Positions 43,053 to 51,651 of a stretch of 64,000 nucleotides of DNA are shown here, piece after piece. The stretch comes from Actinomycetota bacterium (GTDB taxonomy: Bacteria > Actinomycetota > CADDZG01 > WHSQ01), in NCBI GenBank assembly GCA_009379915.1, contig WHSV01000001.1:1-64000 (forward strand), in the 5' to 3' direction. The notes beneath the pieces were generated by a model, which saw only the letters and a list, made by a program, of their open reading frames with translations, had not been told where the DNA came from and did no database searches. A program made the position numbers and the translations under genes. Positions within the stretch are counted from its first letter, which is position 1. The number at the start of each line of letters is the position of its first letter.

Positions 43053-44585
43053 TCACTCCCACTCGATGGTGCCGGGCGGCTTGCTCGTGATGTCGTAGAC
43101 CACGCGATTGACTCCCGGCACCTCGTTGACCACCCGGTTGCTTACGCGCTCGAGAAGGTCGTAGGGAAGCCGCGCCCAGTCGGCCGTCATCGCGTCATCG
43201 CTGGTCACGGCTCGGAGCACGATCGGATGACCGTAGGTGCGTTCGTCCCCCATGACGCCGACCGATCTAACGGCCGGAAGGACCGCGAAGCTCTGCCAGA
43301 TGTCTCGCAGCAGGTCGGCTCGCTTCATCTCCTCGAGGACGATCGCGTCGGCCGCGCGCAGCATCTCGAGCCGTTCGAGCGTGACGTCTCCGATGATCCG
43401 CACGGCAAGACCGGGACCCGGGAACGGCTGACGCCACACGATCTCCTCGGGCAGCCCCAACTCTTCCCCGACCCTCCGCACTTCGTCCTTGAAGAGGTTC
43501 CGCAGCGGCTCGACGAGCTCGAAGCGCATGTCTTCGGGCAGGCCCCCGACGTTGTGATGACTCTTGATCCTGGCCGCGTCCTTCGTGCCCGACTCGATCA
43601 CATCGGGATAGAGCGTGCCCTGCACCAAGAACCGCGCCCCCTCGACCTCGTCGCGCGCGACCTCCTCGAAGATGCGAATGAAGGTCTCGCCGATGATCTT
43701 GCGCTTGCGCTCGGGATCGGTGACCCCCGCAAGCTTGTCGAGGAATCGATCGGATGCCTTCACATGGATGAGGTTCATCTTAAGGTGGCGGCTAAACGTC
43801 TCTTCGACCTGCTCGCCCTCGCCGGCGCGTAGAAGGCCGTGGTCGACGAACACGCAGGTGAGTTGATCGCCGACCGCGCGATGAACAAGAGCGGCGGCAA
43901 CCGACGAGTCGACACCGCCCGAAAGGGCGCAGACAACCCTCTCGCCGCCAACCATCGAGCGCACCTGCTCGGTAGCGGTTTCGATGATCGACGTCATCGT
44001 CCAGCTCGGAAGTAGGTCGCACGCCTCGTAGAGGAAGTTCTTCAGAAGGTCGAGCCCCTTGGGCGTGTGACTGACCTCGACGTGGAACTGAACCCCGTAG
44101 AGGCCGCGCTCACGGTCCTCGAACGCGGCCACCGGACAAGCGGTGGTGGATGCAGTGGCGACGAAGCCCTGGGGGGGCCTGACGACCGCATCGTTGTGAC
44201 TCATCCACACCGTCTGCTCGGTGGGAGCCTCGACGAATAGGACTGCGTTCGGCTCGCTCACCCGGAGGTCCGTCTTCCCGAACTCGGCGATGCCGGTGTG
44301 CCCTACCTCGCCGCCGAGCGCTTGGGCCATCGCCTGCTGCCCGTAGCAGATTCCAAGGACCGGGACGCCGAGATCGAACAACCTGGGATCGACGCTGGGA
44401 GCACCCGGCTCGTAGACCGATTTCGGGCCCCCCGACAGGATGATGCCGCTCGGGCGCATGTCGGCGAGGGCCGCCACCGGCGTGTCGTGGGGGACGATCT
44501 CGGAATAGACGTGGCACTCGCGCACCCGGCGCGCGATGAGCTGAGCGTACTGAGCCCCGAAGTCGATGACCAGAACCTTGTCCAT
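43053..44585 (-). CDS. guaA: GMP synthase (glutamine-hydrolysing)
   Basis: 510 residues, full length. It converts XMP to GMP with glutamine and ATP. The amidotransferase domain (1-190) has [15 protein letters not shown] with the nucleophilic Cys and [13 protein letters not shown] with His/Glu. The ATP-pyrophosphatase domain follows with the P-loop [15 protein letters not shown], and the dimerisation domain ends [17 protein letters not shown], the standard GuaA terminus. ATG 44585 gives the family start [20 protein letters not shown]. guaB3 is 7 kb downstream on the same strand, echoing the guaB-guaA clustering of actinobacteria. Confidence 0.98.
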   Translation of the reverse strand: MDKVLVIDFGAQYAQLIARRVRECHVYSEIVPHDTPVAALADMRPSGIILSGGPKSVYEPGAPSVDPRLFDLGVPVLGICYGQQAMAQALGGEVGHTGIAEFGKTDLRVSEPNAVLFVEAPTEQTVWMSHNDAVVRPPQGFVATASTTACPVAAFEDRERGLYGVQFHVEVSHTPKGLDLLKNFLYEACDLLPSWTMTSIIETATEQVRSMVGGERVVCALSGGVDSSVAAALVHRAVGDQLTCVFVDHGLLRAGEGEQVEETFSRHLKMNLIHVKASDRFLDKLAGVTDPERKRKIIGETFIRIFEEVARDEVEGARFLVQGTLYPDVIESGTKDAARIKSHHNVGGLPEDMRFELVEPLRNLFKDEVRRVGEELGLPEEIVWRQPFPGPGLAVRIIGDVTLERLEMLRAADAIVLEEMKRADLLRDIWQSFAVLPAVRSVGVMGDERTYGHPIVLRAVTSDDAMTADWARLPYDLLERVSNRVVNEVPGVNRVVYDITSKPPGTIEWE

Positions 44586-44699
44586 AACGCAGGGTACCGC
44601 GCCCTCCCACCAGTCCCTTGGATCGCCTCCGAATTCCGCGCACGCTCGATGTTCGAGAGGACATTTCCGCCTCCCAGGGTGAGTCAAACTCCAGACGGA

Positions 44700-45512
44700 C
44701 TAAGGCGTCAGCAAGGCCACCAGGCGCCGGTTGCTCACCGCCAGGCCCGCCACCCCCATGGCCGCCAGAAACGCGACGTGCCCCAACATGTAGAGCCCGA
44801 CGTCGCCGAGCATGAGCCCCCGGATGAGGGCAACTCCGTGATACAGCGGCGATAGGTGTGCAGCGATCTGGAGCCATCCCGGGTAGACGCTCAGTGGATA
44901 GAACGTCGCCGAGAACAGGAACAACACCAGCACCGAGAGATTGACAAACTCGAAGTCCTGCCAGCTCCGCATGTAGGTCGTCGCCGCCATGCCGGTCGCT
45001 CCGAAAGCGAAGCCGACGAGGGTGGCTGCGGGCAGGGCAAGGACCGACCAGGGCGACTCGACGAGACCCATCACGAGCAGAACCATGATGTAGCCGACCG
45101 CATAGATCGAGCCTCGGATCTGCGACCACCCGATCTCGCCGAGAGCGATGTCGAACGGTTGCATCGGAGTCGAGAGCATCGCGTCGTAGGTCTTGGCGAA
45201 TCTGAGCTTGAAGTAGATATTCATCGTCGACTCGAAGACCGCGCCGTTCATGGCCGCGGCTGCAAGGAGGGCGGGGGCCACGTAGGTCGCGTAGTCGACG
45301 GTCACTCCGGAGCCGAGCTGGATGCCGTCCACCAGCGCACCGATGCCGATTCGCACGGCGAACAGATAGACGAGCGTCTCGATGAACCCCGAGAAGATAA
45401 CCAGCCAGATGTGCCTGTAGACGAGAAGGTTGCGCTCGAGGACGTAACGAACGCTCGACCGATCGAGCAGGAACTGGGGCGTTATGCGCAAGGCCGGCGT
45501 ACGGGCGCTCAC
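44700..45512 (-). CDS. ABC-2 type permease, DrrB/NodJ-like (second of pair)
   Basis: 270 residues with six helices; the large outside domain seen in the PadR-linked exporter is missing, so this belongs to the short DrrB/NodJ-like class. Recognisable parts are LVIFSGFIETLVYLFAVRIG, the coupling region FKLRFAKTYDAMLSTPMQPF and LFLFSATFYPLSVYPGWLQI. It starts at GTG 45512 with a GTGA overlap with the upstream permease, and ends the three-gene operon. The pair with its neighbour makes the membrane channel of one exporter. Confidence 0.9.
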   Translation of the reverse strand: MSARTPALRITPQFLLDRSSVRYVLERNLLVYRHIWLVIFSGFIETLVYLFAVRIGIGALVDGIQLGSGVTVDYATYVAPALLAAAAMNGAVFESTMNIYFKLRFAKTYDAMLSTPMQPFDIALGEIGWSQIRGSIYAVGYIMVLLVMGLVESPWSVLALPAATLVGFAFGATGMAATTYMRSWQDFEFVNLSVLVLFLFSATFYPLSVYPGWLQIAAHLSPLYHGVALIRGLMLGDVGLYMLGHVAFLAAMGVAGLAVSNRRLVALLTP

Positions 45513-46282
45513 GGCTGCAGCCTCTTACGAAGGTTCCGTTGCGCGAACCACCACCCCGCCGACGCCCACAGCGCGAGGTATCCCAGGTGGGCGATCGGGT
45601 CGAGGACCGTGTCGAAGCCGATCGCGCTGGAGCGACAGAGCTCCACTCCGTGCCACAGCGGAGTGACGTAGGCGACCGGCTGCAGCCAGCCGGGCAACTG
45701 CTCGATCGGAAAGAACGTTCCGGAGAAAAGAAACATCGGGAGGATGGCGAAGCGAAAAACAGCCGACAAGCGAGTCTCGTCCTTCGCTATGGCCGTGTAC
45801 GCGGTTACCGGAGCGGCGAACGCCATGCCCGTGAGGATCGCAGCGGGCAGCGCCGCGAGAACCTCGATCGGAGCGAGGACTCCGAGAAGCGCGGAGACGA
45901 TGGCAAAGGCGACGGCGGAGAGGGTCACCCGTACCGCCATCCACAGCAGATTGCCGGTCACGAGATCGCTCACCCGCACGGGTGTGGCAAGAGCCGCGTG
46001 GTAGCTCTTCATCCACTTGATACCGGAGAGCACGGGCCACGAGCCTTCGACGGCTCCGGTCTGCATCGCGGTCGCTGCGAGAAGCCCGGAGGCGATGAAA
46101 CTGACGTAGCGCACACCGCCCAGTCCATCCGCCCCGGGATTGCTGTCGATGATCGAGCCGAGGCCGAGTCCCATGGCGAGAAGGAACAGCACCGGACTCA
46201 GGAACGCGGTGACCGCGCTCCCCTTCCAGGTGCGCTTGTACACGCGAGCGTTTGCCTCGACCACTCGGAGAGACTGCACCAT
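45509..46282 (-). CDS. ABC-2 type permease, DrrB/NodJ-like (first of pair)
   Basis: 257 residues, six helices: TAFLSPVLFLLAMGLGLGSI, SFIASGLLAATAMQTGAVEG, LLWMAVRVTLSAVAFAIVSA, IEVLAALPAAILTGMAFAAP, FAILPMFLFSGTFFPIEQLP and a last one near LGYLALWASAGWWF. The coupling segment WMKSYHAALATPVRVSDLVT matches its partner. ATG 46282 shares a base with the ATPase stop (TGATG). It is paralogous to the following permease, so the transporter is a heterodimer. Confidence 0.9.
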   Translation of the reverse strand: MVQSLRVVEANARVYKRTWKGSAVTAFLSPVLFLLAMGLGLGSIIDSNPGADGLGGVRYVSFIASGLLAATAMQTGAVEGSWPVLSGIKWMKSYHAALATPVRVSDLVTGNLLWMAVRVTLSAVAFAIVSALLGVLAPIEVLAALPAAILTGMAFAAPVTAYTAIAKDETRLSAVFRFAILPMFLFSGTFFPIEQLPGWLQPVAYVTPLWHGVELCRSSAIGFDTVLDPIAHLGYLALWASAGWWFAQRNLRKRLQP

Positions 46283-47256
46283 CAGTCGATCAGCCGCCGC
46301 CCCGTTAGACGCAGGAACACGTCTTCCAGCGTGCTCCGACGCACGACGATGCTCTCTGGATTCAGTCCGCGCTCGTGGACGGCGCCAACCGCGTCGTCGC
46401 CGTTGTGCGTGTAGAGCAGTATCCGGTCGGGCAGCTCTTCGATCCTCTGCGCGAGGTCGTCGAGAAGATGACCGACATTCTGCTGGCTCCCCACTGCGAA
46501 GCGGAGTTCGACCACCTCGCGTGTCGAGTACTGATCGATCAGTGCCTTCGGCGACCCCTCGGCGACGATCTTCGCCTGGTCCATAACCACCAGGCGATCG
46601 CACAATTGCTCCGCCTCATCCATGTAGTGCGTGGTGATGATCAGTGTGACTCCGCGCTGCTTGAGCCTGTACAGGCGGTCCCACAACACGTGGCGCGCCT
46701 GAGGATCGAGGCCGGTGGTGGGTTCGTCCAGTATGAGCACGTCCGGCTCGTTGATGAGCGCCCGAGCGATGGTGAGGCGGCGCTTCATGCCCCCGGAGAG
46801 TGGTTCGACCCTGCTGTCGCGACGCTCGGTCAACTGAACGAAATCCAGGAGCTCGTCGATGCGCTCCTTCAACACCGTGCCGCCGATTCCAAAGTAGCGC
46901 CCGTAGATGTAGAGGTTCTCGTTGACTGTGAGCTCGGTATCGAGCGTGTCCTCCTGCGGCACCACGCCGAGGCGTGCACGGATCTCGGGGCCCTGCGACG
47001 CCGGTTCCATCCCAAGGACACGCAAATGCCCTTCCGTGACCGGCGATACCGACGCAATCATGCGCATGGTCGAGGTCTTGCCCGCGCCGTTGGGACCCAG
47101 GAAACCAAAGGCCTCCCCATGAGCAATGGAGAAGTCGACTTCGTCGACCGCGACGAAATCATCGAAACGCTTGGTCAGCCCTCGAGCCGTAACGAGGTCA
47201 CCGCCGCCGCTCGCTGCGTCCGCGGGACGCACCTCTGCCGTTTCCTGGTTGTGCAT
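46282..47256 (-). CDS. ABC transporter ATPase, NodI/DrrA-like
   Basis: 324 residues. Walker [10 protein letters not shown] (about 55), Q-loop [11 protein letters not shown], signature [19 protein letters not shown], Walker [14 protein letters not shown] and the H-loop [11 protein letters not shown] are intact. The C-terminal extension ends [20 protein letters not shown], typical of exporters for drugs, lipids or polysaccharides. It leads a three-gene operon with two permeases, each overlapping by a base or four. By similarity to NodI the substrate could be a glycolipid; the flippase and gmd genes in the region would fit that idea, but this is inference. Confidence 0.94.
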   Translation of the reverse strand: MHNQETAEVRPADAASGGGDLVTARGLTKRFDDFVAVDEVDFSIAHGEAFGFLGPNGAGKTSTMRMIASVSPVTEGHLRVLGMEPASQGPEIRARLGVVPQEDTLDTELTVNENLYIYGRYFGIGGTVLKERIDELLDFVQLTERRDSRVEPLSGGMKRRLTIARALINEPDVLILDEPTTGLDPQARHVLWDRLYRLKQRGVTLIITTHYMDEAEQLCDRLVVMDQAKIVAEGSPKALIDQYSTREVVELRFAVGSQQNVGHLLDDLAQRIEELPDRILLYTHNGDDAVGAVHERGLNPESIVVRRSTLEDVFLRLTGRRLID

Positions 47257-47394
47257 CGATTCTCCTGCAACTCGGTGCTCGGCAGAGTCCCCCGAGGCAT
47301 TCTCGCACAGTCATATACAAGATTTCGACCCCCGCCCCCTGGAGCACGTGGTCGGGGGTTAATCGATGAGTCTGCTCTCGTAAGATTTGGAGCC

Positions 47395-47967
47395 GTGAGC
47401 AAGTCCCAGTACTACTGCGCGAGTTCGCTGGACGGCTTCATCGCCGAAGCCGACGACACGCTCGAGTGGCTCCTCGAGTACAGGGGGAGCTTCGATGGCG
47501 AGCGGGTCGAGCCGGCCGAGGGAGCGTACGAGCGCTTCTACGAAGGCGTCGGAGCCGTGGTTATGGGATCGGCGACCTACGAGTTTGTTCTCGGCGAGCC
47601 GTCACTCGGCGGCGAGTGGCCCTATAAAGGCAAGCCGGCCTGGGTTCTGACCTCGCGCGATCTGCCCGTGCCTGACGGCAAGGGCGTCGACGTTCGGATG
47701 AGGGACGCCAGCGTGTCGGACCTCTACGAGGACATGATCGCATCCGCTGCCGAGCGCGACCTGTGGATCATCGGCGGCGGCAACGTCGCCTCGCAGTTCG
47801 CCGACCGGGGTCTGCTCGACGAGGTGTTGGTCACCGTCGTCCCGGTCGTTCTCGGTGCCGGCAAGCCGTTGTTTGACCGCCGTCTGCCGGGTGGCCCGAT
47901 GCAGCTCACGGGGACGAGTGCGTTCGACAGTGGGATGGTCGAACTGCGCTACGAGATCGCGCACTGA
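47395..47967 (+). CDS. Dihydrofolate reductase-like (RibD C-terminal) protein
   Basis: 190 residues from GTG 47395 with GGAG just before. The start KSQYYCASSLDGFIAEADDT, the middle VVMGSATYEFVLG and the nucleotide-binding DLWIIGGGNVASQFADRGLL are the RibD_C/DHFR-like signature. The end PLFDRRLPGGPMQLTGTSAF completes the fold. The family includes NADPH-dependent reductases of pterin- or flavin-like substrates, but many are uncharacterised. It is intact and divergent from the ABC exporter operon, with 138 bases for two promoters. Confidence 0.88.
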   Translation: MSKSQYYCASSLDGFIAEADDTLEWLLEYRGSFDGERVEPAEGAYERFYEGVGAVVMGSATYEFVLGEPSLGGEWPYKGKPAWVLTSRDLPVPDGKGVDVRMRDASVSDLYEDMIASAAERDLWIIGGGNVASQFADRGLLDEVLVTVVPVVLGAGKPLFDRRLPGGPMQLTGTSAFDSGMVELRYEIAH

Positions 47968-47996
47968 GCGGCACCTGCCGTTAACCGAAAGGGAGG

Positions 47997-48869
47997 CTAC
48001 TTGGGTTTGCGCGCCTCGACGACGATGCTGAGATCGTCCTCGTCCGTCGCCGCACCCTGGTCCTCGAGGCCCGCCTTCATGTTCATGCGGCGCACCTTTT
48101 TCTCGAGGTCGTGACTGAGCTCGAGCAGGAGCCACCCGCCCGGCTTCAGCCAGCGGGCCGCTCCGCCGATGGCCATGCGCATCAGGAACAGCCCGTCGTC
48201 GGTCTCGTCCGAGAGGGTGTAGACGGGCTCGTACTCGCGCACCTCGGCGGGCAGATCCTCGAGCTCCTCCCTCGGAACGTACGGCACATGACCGGTGATG
48301 ACGTCCACGCGCCCCTCCAGAGCGGGGGGGAGCGCTCCATACATGTCACCGACCTTGAAGCGCACGTTGTCGATCTCGAGCTCGCGGGCGTTGCTACGCC
48401 CAAGCTTGACCATGTCCTTAGCGATGTCGGTGCCCCACACCTCGGCGCTCGGCACTTCGGCAGCGATGGCAAGGGCAATGGGGCCGGTGCCGGTGGCGAC
48501 GTCGACTACCACCGGATTCTTTCTCCCCGTCAGTTTCTTGAGGCCTCGCTCGACCAGCAACTCCGAGGAGGGGCGCGGCACGAACATGCCCGGCTTCACC
48601 CTGAGGTCGTAGCCGAAGAAATTGATGAACCCGATCAGCAGGGGGAAGGGCTCACCTCCCGCTCGTCGAGCGACAAGGGAGAGAAAGCGCTCGCGACCGC
48701 GTCGCGGCACCTGCTCGTCGAGATCCAGGTCGTCCTCGTCGACTTCCAGAACCGATGCCATGAGCTCCTCGGCCTCGCTGCGGTGGTCGTGGTCGTCGAA
48801 GACTTGGGTCGAATCGTTAAGTACGCGTTCGGCGAGGTCGAGGAGTGCGCCGACTTTTTTTGGCTCCAT
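47997..48869 (-). CDS. PrmC/HemK-like methyltransferase lacking NPPY
   Basis: 290 residues. An N-terminal helical domain and linker (FPLLIGFINFFGYDLRVKPG, FVPRPSSELLVERGL) lead to a class I SAM domain with VVDVATGTGPIALAIA and TDIAKDMVKLGRSNA, closely like PrmC, which methylates the Gln of release-factor GGQ. The motif that binds that glutamine, NPPY, is here GHVPY (ITGHVPYVPREELEDL), so the key Asn is gone while the rest of the loop and the ending WLKPGGWLLLELS are retained. It may methylate another target. ATG 48869; converges with the RibD-like gene. Confidence 0.85.
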   Translation of the reverse strand: MEPKKVGALLDLAERVLNDSTQVFDDHDHRSEAEELMASVLEVDEDDLDLDEQVPRRGRERFLSLVARRAGGEPFPLLIGFINFFGYDLRVKPGMFVPRPSSELLVERGLKKLTGRKNPVVVDVATGTGPIALAIAAEVPSAEVWGTDIAKDMVKLGRSNARELEIDNVRFKVGDMYGALPPALEGRVDVITGHVPYVPREELEDLPAEVREYEPVYTLSDETDDGLFLMRMAIGGAARWLKPGGWLLLELSHDLEKKVRRMNMKAGLEDQGAATDEDDLSIVVEARKPK

Positions 48870-49092
48870 GACGGCGCATCATACGGGTGTGTCTGACACG
48901 TGCTTGCCTCGGTAGGACTAGCAGCAGCAAGAATCCACCCAACCACTCAGCATTTGCGGACAATGATGCACCGCCGTCGGCTCGCTCCGACGTATTTCTG
49001 GCCGAGAATCTCCTTATCTTTCGTTCACCCCGCGACCGGCCCTTCCGCTGCGGCGGGCCGCCCCGCTCCTCCGGGGGGCGCCCCGTCCTCGC

Positions 49093-49548
49093 TCACGAGG
49101 CCTGCCGCAGACGGTCCTTGACCCCGTCCGAGGTGAGCTCTCGCAGCGCGTCATTTGCGATCCAGCGAGCGCTCTTCGTGTTCTGCCCGCGAATGCGCTC
49201 GGCGCTCGCGATGGCCAGTTCCTTGAGATGGGCGTTGCGCTTTCCGATCCCGCGCAGAGCCCAGTTGATCCCACGAGTCGAGTCCTCGACCCACGACTGC
49301 ATTTGTTCCTTGGACACGAGCTCCGGGCCGTCGACGATCGTTGCCAGAATGCGAGCTTCGTGGATGCCGGGGGCCCACAGCCCGAGGGCGAGATCGTGAT
49401 CGCGGCCGATCTCCCTCGCGATGGCTCTCATCTTGGCGACGCTGATCCCCAGAGCGTGGTGGGGATTGATCCCGAAGCGGGCCATGCCCTCTCGGTCCCT
49501 CGGACTCTCGAGCGCCCGCAGTCTCTCAAGGACCTGGTCCGCGTCCAT
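49093..49548 (-). CDS. AlkD-like DNA alkylation repair protein with an internal deletion
   Basis: 151 residues against about 230 for relatives. The N-terminal half (GMARFGINPHHALGISVAKM, GIHEARILATIVDGPELVSK) and the C-terminal half (NWALRGIGKRNAHLKELAIA, SARWIANDALRELT) are well conserved, but the middle block of about 75 residues, which contains the DSWDVCD active-site region, is missing. The junction reads SWVED-STRGI-NWALR. The bases 49268-49280 still spell DSWD in another frame, so a small frameshift plus a large deletion restored the reading frame. The protein may fold but should not excise damaged bases. Confidence 0.8.
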   Translation of the reverse strand: MDADQVLERLRALESPRDREGMARFGINPHHALGISVAKMRAIAREIGRDHDLALGLWAPGIHEARILATIVDGPELVSKEQMQSWVEDSTRGINWALRGIGKRNAHLKELAIASAERIRGQNTKSARWIANDALRELTSDGVKDRLRQAS

Positions 49549-49570
49549 CAGACGAGTCTGTCAGACCGCG

Positions 49571-50698
49571 CTAGAGAACCGCGAGTACCCGGTCGATGTC
49601 ATCAATCGAGTTGTAGAGATGGGGCGAGATACGAATGCGCCCCCGCCGCTCGGCGACATCGATCCGAGCGCGAGACAGACGACTCATCGCCTCTCCTGCC
49701 GAGCCCCGTCGGGGTTCGATTACCGCCATGGTCGATCTCTCTGACGGAGCGCGGCGACTTATGAGCCACCACTCAGCGGAATCGATACCTGCGACAAGAC
49801 GATCGAGCAGCATCGCGTTGTGCTGCTCGATAGTGCCGAGGCCGGCATCGAGGAAGTGTTCGAGCGAAGCGGTCCACGGCTCGAAGTTGAGAAAGTTGGC
49901 GGTCCCGAAGACGTCGAAGCGCGCGGCGCCGAGATCGCCAAGAGACGAATCGTCGCGTCGATCCATCTCATTCCAGCGCTCTCCCGCCAGTGTTAGCCAG
50001 TAAGCCTGACGGGATTCGAGTTGCGCCTGTAGATCCGGATGGAGCCAGCAGAATCCCGTCCCGTAGGGACCGCACAACCACTTGAAGCCACATGAGGTCA
50101 CGCCGTCGACCGGCAACGCGCCCATGTCCAGCGTGAGTGAACCCAGGCCTTGCGTAGCGTTGACTACGAAGAGGACCCCTTCGTTCCTGCACAATGAGCC
50201 CAGCGATCTCAGGTCGTTTACCCGCCCGGAGAACGAGTTCACCCAGCTGACGCAGACGACGCGCGTGCGCTCGTTGAGCTGCGACGCGAGTGCACCGGCC
50301 GTCATCGCGCCGTCATTGGTGGGAATCCGCCGAACCACAACCCCTGTGTGTTTCAGAACGGTCCAGGGCAGGATCGATGCGGGAAAGTCGTCGTCCGGGA
50401 CGAGCACCTCGTCGCCCGGCTTCCACTCAAGACCGTTGGCGATCAGCTGGAGGCCGAAGGATGCGCTGTTTCCGAGGACGATGTCACTCTCCCGAGCGTT
50501 GACGAGTCGGGCCAGGACCGACCTGAGTCGCGCCGGAACGAGATGAAACTCTTCGTCGCGGATCAGATGTGGCTGGACCTTACGTTGCAGGGCGCGCCGG
50601 GCTGCTTCAACGGCAACTCGCGGGAGGGGGCCTTGATGAGCCGCGTTAAGCCAGACGCGCCCGTCGAAAGGTCCGAAGGTTTCGTCCGGTAGGGACAC
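49571..50698 (-). CDS. Class V PLP-dependent aminotransferase-like enzyme
   Basis: 375 residues. PLP-binding Lys is in GFKWLCGPYGTGF (about 205); the cofactor-ring Asp of the usual DAAQ/DGAQ motif is Asn here (FVVNATQGLG, about 181). The opening VWLNAAHQGPLPRVAVEAAR and SASFGLQLIANGLEWKPGDE match the isopenicillin-N-epimerase/cysteine-desulfurase-like group. The Asn variant may be natural in a subgroup, or reduce activity. It starts just 9 bases after the Lrp-type regulator stops, so the two share a transcript. Reaction unknown; amino-acid metabolism likely. Confidence 0.87.
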   Translation of the reverse strand: MSLPDETFGPFDGRVWLNAAHQGPLPRVAVEAARRALQRKVQPHLIRDEEFHLVPARLRSVLARLVNARESDIVLGNSASFGLQLIANGLEWKPGDEVLVPDDDFPASILPWTVLKHTGVVVRRIPTNDGAMTAGALASQLNERTRVVCVSWVNSFSGRVNDLRSLGSLCRNEGVLFVVNATQGLGSLTLDMGALPVDGVTSCGFKWLCGPYGTGFCWLHPDLQAQLESRQAYWLTLAGERWNEMDRRDDSSLGDLGAARFDVFGTANFLNFEPWTASLEHFLDAGLGTIEQHNAMLLDRLVAGIDSAEWWLISRRAPSERSTMAVIEPRRGSAGEAMSRLSRARIDVAERRGRIRISPHLYNSIDDIDRVLAVL

Positions 50699-50707
50699 TG
50701 CTCGTAA

Positions 50708-51211
50708 CTAGCGGTCGGCGAGTTCCTGCCGAGGCTCGGCCAACTCGGGCAAGTCGACGCTCGCTTGCTCGTGCTCGGTGGACAAAACGATGGTGGTGCG
50801 CGTTCGATCGACTCCGCGGATCGAGCGGATGCGTCGCAGTACCTGCTCGAGTTCCTTGCTCGTCGAGGTGCGGATCTTGACGAGATAGCAGTCCTCGCCC
50901 GCGACGCGGTGGAACTCGAGTACTCCGGGCTCCTCGCAGATGCGGGCAACGATGGGTTCGTCCATCGCAAACTCGTTGCCCCCTGCCAGCGTCACCTGGC
51001 AAAAGGCGACGTGGGGAAGACCGACCCTCTCCGGGTCGATGACGGCCGTGTAACCCGCGATGACGCCGGATTGCTCGAGCTTTCGAACTCGCTCGTGCAC
51101 GGCGGGCCCCGACAGTCCCACCTGTTTGGCGATCGCTGCATGGCTCATGCGACCGTCCGTCCGCAGCAGGGACAGGATGTGATGGTCGATCCGGTCAAGG
51201 CCGGCAGCCAT
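50708..51211 (-). CDS. Lrp/AsnC-family regulator
   Basis: 167 residues. The N-terminal helix-turn-helix (LDRIDHHILSLLRTDGRMSH, LSGPAVHERVRKLEQSGVI) and the AsnC ligand-binding RAM domain (HVAFCQVTLAGG, EFHRVAGEDCYLVKIRTS) are complete. Lrp-type proteins sense amino acids and regulate their metabolism as octamers. The C-terminal 20 residues are an extra acidic tail. It precedes the class V aminotransferase gene by nine bases and probably controls it and itself according to an amino-acid signal. Confidence 0.93.
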   Translation of the reverse strand: MAAGLDRIDHHILSLLRTDGRMSHAAIAKQVGLSGPAVHERVRKLEQSGVIAGYTAVIDPERVGLPHVAFCQVTLAGGNEFAMDEPIVARICEEPGVLEFHRVAGEDCYLVKIRTSTSKELEQVLRRIRSIRGVDRTRTTIVLSTEHEQASVDLPELAEPRQELADR

Positions 51212-51318
51212 TGACTACCGACCTCGCCGGATGCGACGCGGGGGACGGCGCCGCTCAGCCGGGGGGAACGTACTAACCGGCGCCGGGGGATGGCGGTTCA
51301 AGAGGGCGACGGGCGACA

Positions 51319-51504
51319 TCACAGATGCACCCGGCCCTGGGAGGCCGCGAGCTCGATCCCGTCCGAGTGCGTGACCCAATCGGAGCCATCGCGCCCCTCG
51401 GAGCCGAACCGGGAGGCCAGGAGGTCGAAGCCCAAGATGAGTGCGGCTACGATTATTAGGCTGATGAACATTCTCACCACCAACTTTCTAGGCCAATCCC
51501 TCAA
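51319..51504 (-). CDS. Small single-pass membrane protein
   Basis: Up to 61 residues (TTG 51504), or 50 from ATG 51471, which begins MFISLIIVAALILGFDLLAS, a clear membrane helix, followed by a polar tail (RFGSEGRDGSDWVTHSDG). Basic residues before the helix favour the longer form or a cytoplasmic N-terminus. No good Shine-Dalgarno distinguishes the starts. It lies between the Lrp gene and the guaB3 terminator. No family recognised. Confidence 0.42.
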   Translation of the reverse strand: MRDWPRKLVVRMFISLIIVAALILGFDLLASRFGSEGRDGSDWVTHSDGIELAASQGRVHL

Positions 51505-51580
51505 CTAACTGAAGGAACTGTATCGTCCAACCCGTTCGAGGGCAAACTATTCCAAGGGAATCAAGTCCTTTTGCAGCAAG

Positions 51581-51604
51581 AAACCCCCGACCAAACGGGG
51601 GTTT
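51581..51604. terminator. Bidirectional rho-independent terminator
   Basis: AAACCCCCG-ACCAAA-CGGGGGTTT: 9-bp perfect stem, 6-base loop. It reads as a terminator on the minus strand for guaB3, which ends 48 bases away, and on the plus strand it is followed by CCTTAACTTTCTT. Confidence 0.85.
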
Positions 51605-51651
51605 CCTTAACTTTCTTCGGTCGAACGGGTAGTATGCTTAGGAAACTTTGG

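Noticed and set aside
44110-45129. 339-codon minus-strand frame across guaA and a permease
   Set aside because: Arg/Gly-rich antisense-frame composition; both real genes in this area have clear families in other frames.
37339-47256. Biosynthetic cluster around the two ABC exporters
   Set aside because: Neighbouring genes are guaA, a flippase and unrelated enzymes. No polyketide, peptide or RiPP genes are present, so only transport functions are supported.
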